A stretch of 64,000 nucleotides of DNA from Cohnella thailandensis (GTDB lineage Bacteria > Bacillota > Bacilli > Paenibacillales > Paenibacillaceae). Where the stretch lies: assembly GCF_014212135.1 (NCBI RefSeq), contig NZ_JACJVQ010000004.1, forward strand, positions 85,321-149,320. Reading direction: 5' to 3'. Within the stretch, counting starts at the first letter, position 1. Each line of letters opens with the position of its first letter. Position numbers and translations under genes: made by a program. Shown in pieces: positions 25,519-35,017 of the stretch. The notes under the pieces were generated by a model. The model did no database searches and had not been told where the DNA came from. It saw only the letters and a program-made list of their open reading frames with translations.

Positions 25519-27018
25519 ATGAACTATGACGTTATTGTAATCGGCGGAGGACCGGTCGGAATGATGTTGGCTGGGGAGCTCGCACTGGCCGACGTCAAGG
25601 TCTGCGTATTGGAGAAGCTGGAAGCGACTACGCCTTATTCGCGAGCGCTAAGCATTCATCCCCGGACTTTGGAAATATTGGATTTGCGGGGATTGAAATC
25701 AGAGCTGCTGAAGATCGGCAAACCGCTCCCAACCGGCCACTTCGCAGGCTTGGAAACCCGGTTGGACTTCACCGTAATCGATTCTTCCTCGAATTATTCC
25801 TTGTTTATCGCCCAGTCGGAGACGGAGAAGGTACTGGAGAGGAGAGCGAAGGAATTGGGGGCCGACATTCTCCGCGGAATAGAAGTATTGTCGGTGAATC
25901 AAACCCCCGATTCCGTCGAGGTTAGCGCCTTCGGGACTAACGGGCTGATGACATTAACGGCAGCGTACGCGGTTGGCGCCGACGGAGCGGGAAGCTTGGT
26001 ACGCAAGCAGGCGAACATTGCCTTTATCGGAACGGATGCGACCCTTACAGCGGTACAGGGCGATGTCGTACTCAAGAATCCGCCGCCAACGAGCGTCGTA
26101 TCCAGCTTTAATGAGAAAGGAATGATTATGATCGTTCCCGTCTCGAAGGAGCTGCACCGCGTCGTCTTTATCGATCCGGACCGAAAATCGATCCCGAAGG
26201 ACGAGCCCGTCACTCTGGAAGAGCTCCGCGCGGGAATGATCCGCATGCTGGGAGAGGACTACGGAATCTCCGACCCCTACTGGATGACCCGATTCGGCAA
26301 TGCGACGCGTCAAGCCGAGCGCTATCGGGAAGGAAGACTGTTCCTTGCGGGGGACGCCGCGCATATTCACTTTCCGGCCGGCGGACAAGGCATGAACGTG
26401 GGTTTGCAGGAAGCCATGAATCTGGGATGGAAGCTTGCCGCCGAAGTGAAAGGGTGGGCTCCCGAAGGGCTGCTCGATACTTACCAGGAGGAACGGTTCC
26501 CCGTCAATACGGCATTGCTTCGGAACACAAGAGTGCAGACCCTGCTGTTCGGAACCGACTTCTCCCCTACAACGATTCACCTGCGCCGATTGATATCGGA
26601 CTTGTTGGAAAGCCCGGAAGCGAATTACCGCTTAGCGAGCCAGATCGCGGCCGTAGACGTTAAGTATAACGCGGGAGAGAACGTCTCGTCCCATCGACTG
26701 AACGGACGCCGTCTTGCGGAGCTTAAATTGCGTTCGGCGAATGGCGATGTATACAGCATTTACGAGTTATTCCGGGACGGGAAATATGTATTGCTGAATC
26801 TCGCTTCGGATTCCAATGCTGTAGTCATTGCAAGCGATCAGCCGCATCGCCTATTCAACGTTATAAGCGCAAGCTTGGCTGAACCAGCCAATGATTGGGA
26901 CAACGTGCATACCGCGTTGATCCGCCCGGACGGTTATATCGCATGGGCCGTCTCGGCGGCCGAAGCCGATATCCTTACCCGAATCGAGCAAGGAATCAAG
27001 CAAATCGGCAGAGGCTAA
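25519..27018 (+). CDS. FAD-dependent aromatic hydroxylase (PheA/TfdB/MhpA-like monooxygenase)
   Basis: A 499-residue group A flavoprotein monooxygenase. It shows the ADP-binding GGGPVGMMLAGEL at residues 8-20, the conserved ALSIHPRTLEILDLRGL segment, the second FAD motif LFLAGDAAHIHFPAGGQGMN, and a C-terminal thioredoxin-like region typical of phenol hydroxylase relatives. Such enzymes use NAD(P)H and O2 to hydroxylate aromatic acids or phenols. It starts 21 bp after the RidA-family gene behind AGGGAGGAG. In context it could process the acid released by nitrilase. The exact substrate is unknown. Confidence 0.9.
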   Translation: MNYDVIVIGGGPVGMMLAGELALADVKVCVLEKLEATTPYSRALSIHPRTLEILDLRGLKSELLKIGKPLPTGHFAGLETRLDFTVIDSSSNYSLFIAQSETEKVLERRAKELGADILRGIEVLSVNQTPDSVEVSAFGTNGLMTLTAAYAVGADGAGSLVRKQANIAFIGTDATLTAVQGDVVLKNPPPTSVVSSFNEKGMIMIVPVSKELHRVVFIDPDRKSIPKDEPVTLEELRAGMIRMLGEDYGISDPYWMTRFGNATRQAERYREGRLFLAGDAAHIHFPAGGQGMNVGLQEAMNLGWKLAAEVKGWAPEGLLDTYQEERFPVNTALLRNTRVQTLLFGTDFSPTTIHLRRLISDLLESPEANYRLASQIAAVDVKYNAGENVSSHRLNGRRLAELKLRSANGDVYSIYELFRDGKYVLLNLASDSNAVVIASDQPHRLFNVISASLAEPANDWDNVHTALIRPDGYIAWAVSAAEADILTRIEQGIKQIGRG

Positions 27019-27027
27019 GCCGATGGA

Positions 27028-27948
27028 ATGCTTATGAAGAAAATTCCGGTTGTTTATCTTACGCTCACGTTATCGGCCATTTTTTGGGGAGCAAACTTTA
27101 ATGCCGGCAAGATCGCCGTAGAAGTGATGAGCCCGACCCAAGTAGCCGCTTGGCGATTTATCATAGCTGGCTTGGTCATTCTCGTTTTATACTGGATAAA
27201 GGAACGACCTGCCTGGTCTTCGATAAAGCCCTATGCGTGGATTTATCTCTTAATGGGGCTCATCGGAATCTTCTTAATGAATATTTTCTTGTTTAAAGGG
27301 TTAGCGGCCACAAGCCCCATCCATACGTCTTTAATAACGGCCACCAATCCGTTGCTTACCCTTTGCCTGTCCGTCTTCTTGTTAAAAGAGAAAATCAACC
27401 TTCGTCAGCTAGCGGGAATCGCAATCTCTTTCTTGGGAGTGTTATTCGTCCTTACGAACGGTTCGCTGACGAAGCTGGAGTTGATCTCGACAGGGGATCT
27501 ATACGTCTTGCTTGCGACTGCCCTTTGGGCCTTGTATGGAATCCTCGGCAAGAAATACGTCGGCAACGGTTCGCCTCTTGCGACAACCGCCCTAACGATG
27601 GCAATAGGTGCCTTGTTCTATCTCCCTTATTCCTCATTTGCGACGGGGGACGCCAGTTCTGCAAAGATCCTGGAAGCATGGTTAGCCGTGATCTTTATGG
27701 CCTTGTTTTGTTCCGTACTGGCTTATTTATGGTGGAATCAAGGGATAGCGCGGATCGGCGCTAATCAAACGTCTTTGTTCTTTAATATCGTCCCCATCTC
27801 CACGATGGCCATATCGGCATTGTCAGGCGAAAGCATAGGCGTTGCTCAGATGCTTGGCGCCTTAGCCACGATATGCGGGATTTTATGGTCGACGAGAACG
27901 GCGAAACGGAGCCGCTCGGAATGTTTCCCTCAAAACAATCATGTATAA
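27028..27948 (+). CDS. EamA (DMT superfamily) transporter
   Basis: A 306-residue membrane protein with ten predicted helices in two EamA repeats: the first starts TLTLSAIFWGANFNAGKIAV, the second near TGDLYVLLATALWALYGILGKKYV. DMT proteins usually export metabolites. It follows the monooxygenase by nine bases, with a weak ribosome site; an ATG at 27034 is an equal alternative start. Likely exports a pathway metabolite or takes part in resistance to it. Confidence 0.9.
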   Translation: MLMKKIPVVYLTLTLSAIFWGANFNAGKIAVEVMSPTQVAAWRFIIAGLVILVLYWIKERPAWSSIKPYAWIYLLMGLIGIFLMNIFLFKGLAATSPIHTSLITATNPLLTLCLSVFLLKEKINLRQLAGIAISFLGVLFVLTNGSLTKLELISTGDLYVLLATALWALYGILGKKYVGNGSPLATTALTMAIGALFYLPYSSFATGDASSAKILEAWLAVIFMALFCSVLAYLWWNQGIARIGANQTSLFFNIVPISTMAISALSGESIGVAQMLGALATICGILWSTRTAKRSRSECFPQNNHV

Positions 27949-27983
27949 TGGAGAGGAGAGTCAGTCCAAGGGAGACGAAACGG

Positions 27984-28469
27984 ATGCAACCGGCGGATCT
28001 ATCTAAACAGTGGATATTCAAGAACTTCATTCATCTTGTCAGTCAGCAGGAGATGAGGGATAGCAAGTTTGCCGTCCGCATGCGCGAAGAAATGCAGAAG
28101 TTCGAGAAGGAGCTCGGAGAGAAGAGCCTATTAACGCTGTCGGATATTCACCTTATCGCGTGTATCGGAGATTTCTCTCCTATTAATGTAACCTCCATTG
28201 CCGAAAAAACCGGATTAACGAAAGGCTCAATCACCAGAATTAGCAAGAAGCTGTTGAAGCTCGAGTTGGTCAAGAGACAGCAGATTAACGATAATAAAAA
28301 AGAAGTGCATTATAGCTTGACTCCAAAGGGCCAGAAGGTTCATCTCATTCACAATCGAATTCATCATGAAATTGAAGAACGATTCATGACCTTTCTGGAT
28401 AAATACACCAACGAACAGCTTGATTTTGCGAGAAGTCTAATGCAAGACTTAGCGGAGTGGGATTATTAA
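27984..28469 (+). CDS. MarR family transcriptional regulator
   Basis: A 161-residue winged helix-turn-helix regulator (LTLSDIHLIACIGDFSPINVTSIAEKTGLTKGSITRISKKLLKLELV, wing NKKEVHYSLTPKG). I choose the ATG at 27984 with AAGGGAGA before it; in-frame ATGs further up lie within the transporter gene. It closes the nitrilase row, 35 bp after the transporter, and may regulate the transporter or monooxygenase in addition to the IclR control of the whole operon. Confidence 0.88.
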   Translation: MQPADLSKQWIFKNFIHLVSQQEMRDSKFAVRMREEMQKFEKELGEKSLLTLSDIHLIACIGDFSPINVTSIAEKTGLTKGSITRISKKLLKLELVKRQQINDNKKEVHYSLTPKGQKVHLIHNRIHHEIEERFMTFLDKYTNEQLDFARSLMQDLAEWDY

Positions 28470-28510
28470 CATGTTGAGCACCGCGCTAATCGAACTTAGA
28501 AACCGCCCGC

Positions 28511-28804
28511 TTGAATCAATTGGAGCATCCTTTCGGTCGGCATCGCTTTTGGCCCATCGGCGAGTCGATCATGCGGCATATGGCGTACGAGTTCCCCGAC
28601 GCCGGGTTTGAACGGGTGACCGATCAATTCATGCTGGGAAGCGACATCCTGGTCGCCCCGGTCTTGAAGAAGGGGGCGGCAACGAGACGGATTGCTTTCC
28701 CGCCCGGCACCTGGTTAGGCGACGACGGCAGACGGGTCGAAGGGCCGTGCGAGCTTGAGGTCGACGCTCCGCTGTCGAGATTGCCGTGGTACCGAAAGCA
28801 ATAA
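28511..28804 (+). pseudogene. 3' remnant of a GH31 alpha-glucosidase/xylosidase
   Basis: About 97 codons resembling the end of GH31 enzymes: RFWPIGESIMRHMAYEFPD, then DQFMLGSDILVAPVLKKGA, and PPGTWLGDDGRRVEGPCELE with the closing LSRLPWYRKQ. The catalytic barrel (several hundred residues) is absent; upstream lies the MarR gene and 40 bp of unrelated sequence. It has no ribosome site. The former terminator at 28817 remains. It marks a breakpoint at the right edge of the nitrilase island. Confidence 0.8.
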
Positions 28805-28816
28805 TTCCTTCCCTAC

Positions 28817-28858
28817 AAGCGTGTCGATGGCCTGCCTAGGCGATTGACGCGCTTTTCT
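28817..28858 (+). terminator. Terminator of the former GH31 gene
   Basis: AAGCGTGTC pairs with GACGCGCTT (one G-U) and a T-rich tail follows. It now isolates the MarR side from the second sugar module. The remaining 150 bp before the kinase hold no clear gene. Confidence 0.7.
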
Positions 28859-29010
28859 CTTTGCCAGCCCGCTACTCGTCAAGTCGAATTTGGCAATCAA
28901 ACTGGTCGAGATATACATAGCGGAAACGCTTAAAACATTCTATGATTCTATTGAATTGGAAGAGCAGTGATAGGGCAACAGGGAAGTTTAGACGTCGGGG
29001 GGCTTCTTGC

Positions 29011-30780
29011 ATGCGCAAGCTGCATATTCAATGGAATTCGATTCGCGTCAAGCTGGTCATCAGCGTATTGTTGGTGACGGTTCCGCTCATCGCGCTGCTG
29101 TTTTACAACAACTATTACGCGATCCATGTGGTCCGGGACCAAGTCGCCCATTCGAACAAAAACATGCTGTCTCTCTACATGCGCGAGATCGACAACGGGT
29201 TGGAAGACGTCAATAAGTATTTGATTTCGCTAGTCTCTTCCGATATGGACGTGCAGATCATGGATTTGCCCCAGAATTCGGACGATTACATTCTGTCCAA
29301 ATCGAGATTGTCCGCGAAGCTGTCCAACAATATCTTGATTTACAAGACGGACGCCTTCTTCGTGTACTCGATCGCCGAAGACGATCTGATGGACGTGGCG
29401 GACGGACGGATCGATCTGAGCGAGAAGGAAACCGTACGGAAGTTCATCCGCGACGGCGTGCGCTCGGACCCGGAATGGGGAGCGGTCCGCAATCCGAACT
29501 GGTTTACCGTAACGATCGGCGGCAAGTTCTATCTGATGCGGATGATGCTAGTGGGAGATATCCTCGTGGGCTCATGGGTCCGGGCGGATTCCATCACGCT
29601 CCCGCTCTCGTTGATCCATTTCGGAGAGAAGGGAGGCTCCCTGCTGCTCCGTTCGGACGGCGATGTCATGATCCGGACGAGCCAAGTCCATACCGAAGAC
29701 ATCGACTTCCGGCAAGACATGTCCGGCTACTACCTCTCGGGGTCCAAGGAACAATACTTGGTCGTGGGAGAACGGTCTCAGAACGCCGATTTCACTCTCG
29801 TGGCGCTAATCCCCAATTCGGTTATCCTTCAGAATCTGCCTTACCTGAACCGCGTCGTCTTCCTTATTTCCGCCTTAGGAATCGTTCTTCTGCCGGGTTT
29901 CCTGCTGTTTCTGAGAAAGGCGCTGCTGATTCCGCTGAGACGAATCGAGGCCGTCATGAAACGGATCGGGGAAGGAAACTTCAAGTTCCGGATCGAGCCT
30001 TATCCGACGTCGAACGAATTCAAGCTGGTGAATTCGACGTTCAACCGGATGATGGCCCAGATCGAAGAGCTGAAGATCAGCGTCTACGAAGAGCAGCTGA
30101 ACAAACAGAAGGCGGAGCTGCAGCACCTGCAGCTGCAGATTAATCCTCACTTTTTTATGAATACGCTTTCTATTATCTATAACCTGGCCTTGACGAGAAG
30201 TTACGAAACGATCAAGGAGATGAGCTTGCTTCTCGTACAGCACTTCCGGTACATGTTCCGCAGCAACCTGACATTCGTTCCTCTGATGGAGGAATTGGAG
30301 CATGTCCGCAACTACGCGCGGATTCACGAGCTTCGGTTCCAGCAGGACCTGAAGTTCGAGATTCATGCATCGGGCGAGATGGACAAAGTCCATATTCCTC
30401 CGTTGATCATCCAGACCTTCGTCGAGAATGCCACGAAGCATGCCGTTTCGCTGGATCGTTCGCTCCGGATCGCCGTGGACATCCGCATGGAGGATTCTCT
30501 TCCCGAGCCTTATCTTCAAATCCGAATCCGGGATAACGGCAAAGGCTTTAAAGAGGAGATCCTGCGGGAGCTGAGAGAAGGAAATCGCGTCGTCGACGAG
30601 CAAGGGGAGCATATCGGCATCTGGAACGCTTGGCATCGGATGCGGTTGCTGTACGGAAGCAAGGCCCGGCTTGATTTCTCCAACGACGAGCCGGGAGGAG
30701 CCGTCGTGATCATTCGTTTGCCCTTCCAGCCGGAGTCGAAGGAAGCGGAACCGAAGAATGCAAAGGAGGACAGGACATGA
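29011..30780 (+). CDS. Sensor histidine kinase, YesM-type
   Basis: A 589-residue sensor: helix at about 15-35 (VKLVISVLLVTVPLIALLFY), extracellular sensing domain to about 290, second helix (VVFLISALGIVLLPGFLLFL), HAMP domain, phospho-acceptor motif INPHFFMNTLSI (Phe-Met where many have Leu-Tyr), and a C-terminal ATPase (FVENATKHAV, RDNGKGF). I use the ATG at 29011 behind CGGGGGG; the frame extends 23 codons upstream without family similarity. It is coupled by ATGA to the regulator and heads the second sugar module. Confidence 0.9.
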   Translation: MRKLHIQWNSIRVKLVISVLLVTVPLIALLFYNNYYAIHVVRDQVAHSNKNMLSLYMREIDNGLEDVNKYLISLVSSDMDVQIMDLPQNSDDYILSKSRLSAKLSNNILIYKTDAFFVYSIAEDDLMDVADGRIDLSEKETVRKFIRDGVRSDPEWGAVRNPNWFTVTIGGKFYLMRMMLVGDILVGSWVRADSITLPLSLIHFGEKGGSLLLRSDGDVMIRTSQVHTEDIDFRQDMSGYYLSGSKEQYLVVGERSQNADFTLVALIPNSVILQNLPYLNRVVFLISALGIVLLPGFLLFLRKALLIPLRRIEAVMKRIGEGNFKFRIEPYPTSNEFKLVNSTFNRMMAQIEELKISVYEEQLNKQKAELQHLQLQINPHFFMNTLSIIYNLALTRSYETIKEMSLLLVQHFRYMFRSNLTFVPLMEELEHVRNYARIHELRFQQDLKFEIHASGEMDKVHIPPLIIQTFVENATKHAVSLDRSLRIAVDIRMEDSLPEPYLQIRIRDNGKGFKEEILRELREGNRVVDEQGEHIGIWNAWHRMRLLYGSKARLDFSNDEPGGAVVIIRLPFQPESKEAEPKNAKEDRT

Positions 30781-32375
30781 CCCGATTGCTGATCGTGGAC
30801 GACGAGCCTTTTATCGTCAATGGACTGAAGCTGTCGCTGGATTGGGAGCGCATCGGAGTCTCAGCCGTTTTGACGGCGCATAACGCCAGGCAGGCCAAGG
30901 AGATTTTTCGTGCGGATCAAGTAGATATCATGCTATGCGATATCGAGATGCCGGAAGAGAGCGGATTGGAGCTGCTGGTCTGGGTGAAGGAGCATTCTCT
31001 TTCTACGGAATCGGTATTTCTGACTTGCCATGCCGACTTCGCGTTCGCCCGCCAAGCCATCGAACTGGGAAGCTCGGATTATATCCTGAAGCCCGTGCCG
31101 CCGGAGAAATTGGAAGCGGTTATCCTTAAGGTCATCGATAAAATCCGCAAGCAAAATCAATTGGCGGAGCAAAGCCGATCCTGGGTGCAGCATCATCCGC
31201 TGTTCATCGAACGGTTCTGGCTCGACCTCGTTCATCTCGTGATTCCCCCGGGCGAATCGGCGGTTCGGCAGGCGATCCGGGAACGGAAGATGCCTTATCC
31301 TGCCGATATGAAGGTCTGGCCGGTCCTGATCCATGTCCAAAGATGGCACAAGAAGCTTCAGTCCCGGGACGAGAAGATCCTGGAATACGCGTTGAAGAAC
31401 GCGGCCGAAGAATCGATTCGCGAATGGGGCTCGCAAGCCATCGTGATTACGCTGGACGGCCGCAAGCTGCTTGCGTTGATTCCCGTCCAGCCGGGAAGCG
31501 CCCCCTGCCCGGAACGGCTGCAAACTCTGTTCGGTGCTTATATTCAATCCTGCCGGCCTTATTTTTATTGCGACCTCTCCTGCTACATCGGACAAGCGAC
31601 GCCGGTTCACGAGATTGCGAGCCGGACTCGCCAGCTTCTCGCGCTCCAGGCGAACAACGTCTCCTACGATAATCGCGTCTTTCTTCAGGGAGCATCGGAG
31701 GAACCGCGGAGCACGGCTCCGATGCCGGATATGAAGGTTTGGTACGTCATGCTGACCAAAGGCTCCAAGAGCCAGCTGATTCAGGAAGCGGAGCGCTATT
31801 TGAACTCGCTCGCGAACCGTTCGGGCTTCGACGCGGTGTCGCTCGGCCATTTTCATCAAAATTTCCTGCAAATTCTGTTTGCCTTCCTGCAGCAGAAAAA
31901 TATCGAAGCCAGGCATTTGTTCGGGGACTCGATCTCGGCCGAATTGTCCGCACAAGCCCCGCATTCCATCCCGGATATGCTGGATTGGGTCAAGCACGTG
32001 ACGGAAAAAGCTATCCGCCAAGTGCAAGAAATCGAGCAATCCCATTCCGTCGTCGAGAAGGCATGCCGGTATATAGACGCCCATCTGGATCGGGAGTTGA
32101 GCCGGGAAGCGCTGGCCGCCCAATTCTACCTGAATCCCGACTATATGGACCGGCTGTTCAAGAAAGAAACGGGCAAGTCCATGAAGGAATACATGTGGCA
32201 AGAGCGGCTTCGGGTCGCGGAGGAGCTGCTGGCGAAGACCGAGCTGCCCGTAACCGAAATCGCCTTGCAGGTCGGATACAGCAGCATTTCGGCATTTACG
32301 AGATTGTTCAAGAAGCATACCGACCTCAATCCTAGCGAATACAGAACGAAGCGAACGCAGAGCAGGTCGAGATAG
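30777..32375 (+). CDS. AraC-type response regulator (YesN-like)
   Basis: A 532-residue regulator with an N-terminal receiver (LLIVDDEPFIVNGL; phospho-acceptor Asp in DIMLCDIEMPEESG; conserved Lys in YILKPV) and paired AraC helix-turn-helix motifs at the C-terminus (LSREALAAQFYLNPDYMDRLFKKETG; VTEIALQVGYSSISAFTRLFKK). It is translationally coupled to the kinase. The presumed target is the lipoprotein/permease operon 91 bp downstream. Confidence 0.93.
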   Translation: MTRLLIVDDEPFIVNGLKLSLDWERIGVSAVLTAHNARQAKEIFRADQVDIMLCDIEMPEESGLELLVWVKEHSLSTESVFLTCHADFAFARQAIELGSSDYILKPVPPEKLEAVILKVIDKIRKQNQLAEQSRSWVQHHPLFIERFWLDLVHLVIPPGESAVRQAIRERKMPYPADMKVWPVLIHVQRWHKKLQSRDEKILEYALKNAAEESIREWGSQAIVITLDGRKLLALIPVQPGSAPCPERLQTLFGAYIQSCRPYFYCDLSCYIGQATPVHEIASRTRQLLALQANNVSYDNRVFLQGASEEPRSTAPMPDMKVWYVMLTKGSKSQLIQEAERYLNSLANRSGFDAVSLGHFHQNFLQILFAFLQQKNIEARHLFGDSISAELSAQAPHSIPDMLDWVKHVTEKAIRQVQEIEQSHSVVEKACRYIDAHLDRELSREALAAQFYLNPDYMDRLFKKETGKSMKEYMWQERLRVAEELLAKTELPVTEIALQVGYSSISAFTRLFKKHTDLNPSEYRTKRTQSRSR

Positions 32376-32466
32376 GGCAAGCAAAAGGTCGAGTTTGGAT
32401 TAGTGGGCCTATCCCTGCAGGACTAAAATGGGTTTAGAAACACACCACAATTAATGGGGGAGTTCC

Positions 32467-33999
32467 ATGAACGCATCGAAGAAATGGCTCGCGCTGCTGT
32501 TGATCGTCTGCCTGTCCGTTCTTGCCGCTTGCTCGTCCAATAACTCTTCATCCGGAGGTTCGAGCGCCTCGTCGCCATCCGCCGGCTCGCAGCCGTCCTC
32601 GGGCGAATCGGGGGAAGCCTACGAGCTCAACGTCGCCTTCCCGATATTCGGCGCCGTGCCCTCGAATATGCCCGAAGTGGAGAAAGCCATCAGCGACATA
32701 GCCAAAGAAAAAATAGGCGCCACCGTCAAGCTGACCCCGATCAGCATCGGAGCCTGGTCGCAACAGTCCAACCTGATGCTGACCAGCAACGAGAAGGTGG
32801 ACCTGATTTACGTGAGCGGAACGTCGTTTACCGGGATGGTCTCCAAAGGCCAGCTGCTTGCGCTCGACGACTTGCTCGGCGAACACGGCCCGGATATCGT
32901 CGCGACCTTCGACCCCGAATTCTTGAAAGCGACCGCCATCAACGGCAAAACGTACGCCGTGCCCTCCAACAAGGAGATGGCCGTCGATTACGGCTTATCC
33001 ATCCTGAAGAGGTACATCGACAAATACAAGATCGATCCAACGTCCATCAAGACGCTCGACGACCTGGACGGGCTGTTCAAGACGATTAAAGACGGAGAAT
33101 CGGATCTGCCCGCCATTCTCGTGCCGCAATCCGCCGGAATCTCCTTCCTGGCCAGCCACCGATGGTTCGATCCGCTGGGCGATTCGATCGGCGTCCTGCC
33201 GGACTTCGGCGGCGGGCTGACCGTCGCCAATCTGTACGAGTCTTCCGAATATGCGGCCTTCGTGAAGAAGATGCGCGAGTGGTACCAAGCCGGCTATATC
33301 ATGAAGGATTCCGCCACCAATAAGGATAACGGCAACGCGCTGATCTTGGCCGGCAAGGGAATCGCCCGGCTGTCCAATCTGAAGCCCGGTTACGAGAGGC
33401 AGACCTCGCTCGAATACCAAGAGCCGGCGACCGTCATCTCGCTGACCCAGGCCTATGCGACAACTTCTTCGGTAGCCTCGGTGAACTGGGGAATCCCTTA
33501 TAGCGCGAAAAATCCCGAGAAATCGATGCGATTCTTGAATCTCATGTACGGCGATACGGAGATCATCAATCTGTTCGACTGGGGCATCGAAGGCAAGGAC
33601 TACGTGAAGAAATCGGAGAATATCATCGCTTATCCGGAAGGCGTGGACGCGACTACCGTCGCTTACAACCTGAACCTCGGCTGGATGTTCGGCAATCAGC
33701 TGAAATCCTATATTTTCGAAGGCGAGGATCCGGACCTGTGGAAGAAGATGGCGGAATATAATGCGAACGCCGTTCGCTCTCCGGCCTTGGGCTTCTCCTT
33801 CGACGCCTCCCCGGTCAAGACGGAATACGCCGCGGTGACGAACGTGATCAATCAATATGCCCTGCCGCTCGAGACCGGCAGCGTGGACCCGGACAAGATC
33901 CTTCCCGAGTTCATCGCCAAGCTGAAATCCTCCGGCATCGAGAAGATCATCGCGGAGAAACAGAAGCAGCTGGATGAATGGAAGCGGCAAAACGGATAA
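32467..33999 (+). CDS. ABC transporter substrate-binding lipoprotein (LplA/LipO-type)
   Basis: A 510-residue lipoprotein: signal peptide with lipobox LAAC (Cys21 region), a Ser/Gly-rich tether, then the large binding domain with IFGAVPSNMPEVEKAISDIAKEKIGATV, typical of the group paired with LplB/YtcP permeases that import oligosaccharides. The ATG follows TGGGGGAG. It is the first gene of a four-gene sugar operon controlled presumably by the upstream two-component system. Hairpin at 34011 follows. Confidence 0.9.
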   Translation: MNASKKWLALLLIVCLSVLAACSSNNSSSGGSSASSPSAGSQPSSGESGEAYELNVAFPIFGAVPSNMPEVEKAISDIAKEKIGATVKLTPISIGAWSQQSNLMLTSNEKVDLIYVSGTSFTGMVSKGQLLALDDLLGEHGPDIVATFDPEFLKATAINGKTYAVPSNKEMAVDYGLSILKRYIDKYKIDPTSIKTLDDLDGLFKTIKDGESDLPAILVPQSAGISFLASHRWFDPLGDSIGVLPDFGGGLTVANLYESSEYAAFVKKMREWYQAGYIMKDSATNKDNGNALILAGKGIARLSNLKPGYERQTSLEYQEPATVISLTQAYATTSSVASVNWGIPYSAKNPEKSMRFLNLMYGDTEIINLFDWGIEGKDYVKKSENIIAYPEGVDATTVAYNLNLGWMFGNQLKSYIFEGEDPDLWKKMAEYNANAVRSPALGFSFDASPVKTEYAAVTNVINQYALPLETGSVDPDKILPEFIAKLKSSGIEKIIAEKQKQLDEWKRQNG

Positions 34000-34010
34000 G
34001 CGCTCAAGAG

Positions 34011-34039
34011 CGACCCGGTCGGCTTGTTCGATCGGGTCG
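34011..34039 (+). promoter_or_regulatory. Intercistronic hairpin after the second binding-protein gene
   Basis: CGACCCGGTC pairs with GATCGGGTCG (one G-U) over a nine-base loop. There is no T-run. It lies in the same position as the hairpin at 15916 in the first sugar operon and may set the ratio of binding protein to permease. Confidence 0.6.
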
Positions 34040-34071
34040 TCCTACACAAGGGATAAGAGGAGGCACCCAGA

Positions 34072-35004
34072 GTGGAGAATCGCAAAGCCGGAAAGCGAAT
34101 GCGGCTGCTCAAGACGTATGCTCCGCTATATTTGCTAACGATCCCGGGATTGCTGTATTTGTTGATCAACAACTATCTTCCCATGCTCGGCCTGGTCATC
34201 GCCTTTAAGGACGTTAACTTCAGCAAAGGGATATTGGGCAGCGATTGGATCGGATTCAAGAACTTCGAATACCTGTTCAAGACCTCGGACGCTTACGTCA
34301 TCACGCGCAACACCATTCTCTACAACAGCGCGTTTATCGTCCTGAATCTTATCGTCGCCGTCGGCGTAGCCATCCTGCTCAACGAGATCAGAAGCAAGCT
34401 GATGGCGCGATTCTATCAGAGCGTCGTTCTGCTGCCGTACCTGATCTCCATGGTCATCGTCAGTTATCTCGGTTATGCGGTATTGAGCATGGACACCGGC
34501 TTCCTGAACAAAACGGTGCTTCCCTTATTCGGGATGGACGAAATCGCATGGTACAACGAGCCCAAGTACTGGCCGTATATCTTGACCTTCATCCATACCT
34601 GGAAAGGAGCTGGGTTCCTGTGCGTGGTGTATCTGGCGGCCATCATCGGGATCGATCAGGAATATTACGAGGCGGCTACCCTGGACGGAGCTTCCAAGCG
34701 GCAGCAGATCCGCTCCATTACGCTTCCGCTCATCGCTCCGGTGATCACCATGATGACGCTGCTTGCGATCGGGCGCATTTTCTACTCGGACTTCGGTCTG
34801 TTCTACCAGGTTCCGATGGATTCCGGCTCGCTCTTCAACGCGACCAACGTAATCGACACCTATGTTTACCGGGGATTGATGCAGCTGGGGGATATCGGAA
34901 TGTCTTCCGCGGCGGGGATGTACCAGTCGCTCGTCGGCTTCGTTCTGGTGCTGCTCTCGAACTACGTCGTCCGCAAATTCAACCGGGAAAACGCGCTCTT
35001 CTAA
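34072..35004 (+). CDS. ABC transporter permease, LplB-type
   Basis: A 310-residue permease with six helices; the start YAPLYLLTIPGLLYLLINNYLPMLGLVIAFKDVNFSKGI is characteristic of the LplB group, and the EAA loop is YYEAATLDGASKRQQIRSITLPLI. The start is GTG at 34072 after GAGGAGGCACCCAGA. It would pair with the next gene product; the ATPase is not encoded here. Confidence 0.92.
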   Translation: MENRKAGKRMRLLKTYAPLYLLTIPGLLYLLINNYLPMLGLVIAFKDVNFSKGILGSDWIGFKNFEYLFKTSDAYVITRNTILYNSAFIVLNLIVAVGVAILLNEIRSKLMARFYQSVVLLPYLISMVIVSYLGYAVLSMDTGFLNKTVLPLFGMDEIAWYNEPKYWPYILTFIHTWKGAGFLCVVYLAAIIGIDQEYYEAATLDGASKRQQIRSITLPLIAPVITMMTLLAIGRIFYSDFGLFYQVPMDSGSLFNATNVIDTYVYRGLMQLGDIGMSSAAGMYQSLVGFVLVLLSNYVVRKFNRENALF

Positions 35005-35017
35005 GGAGGGATACCAG

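Noticed and set aside
28921..28934. cre-like CGGAAACGCTTAAA before the second kinase gene
   Set aside because: Three mismatches to the cre consensus and no symmetry in the outer arms; too weak to annotate.
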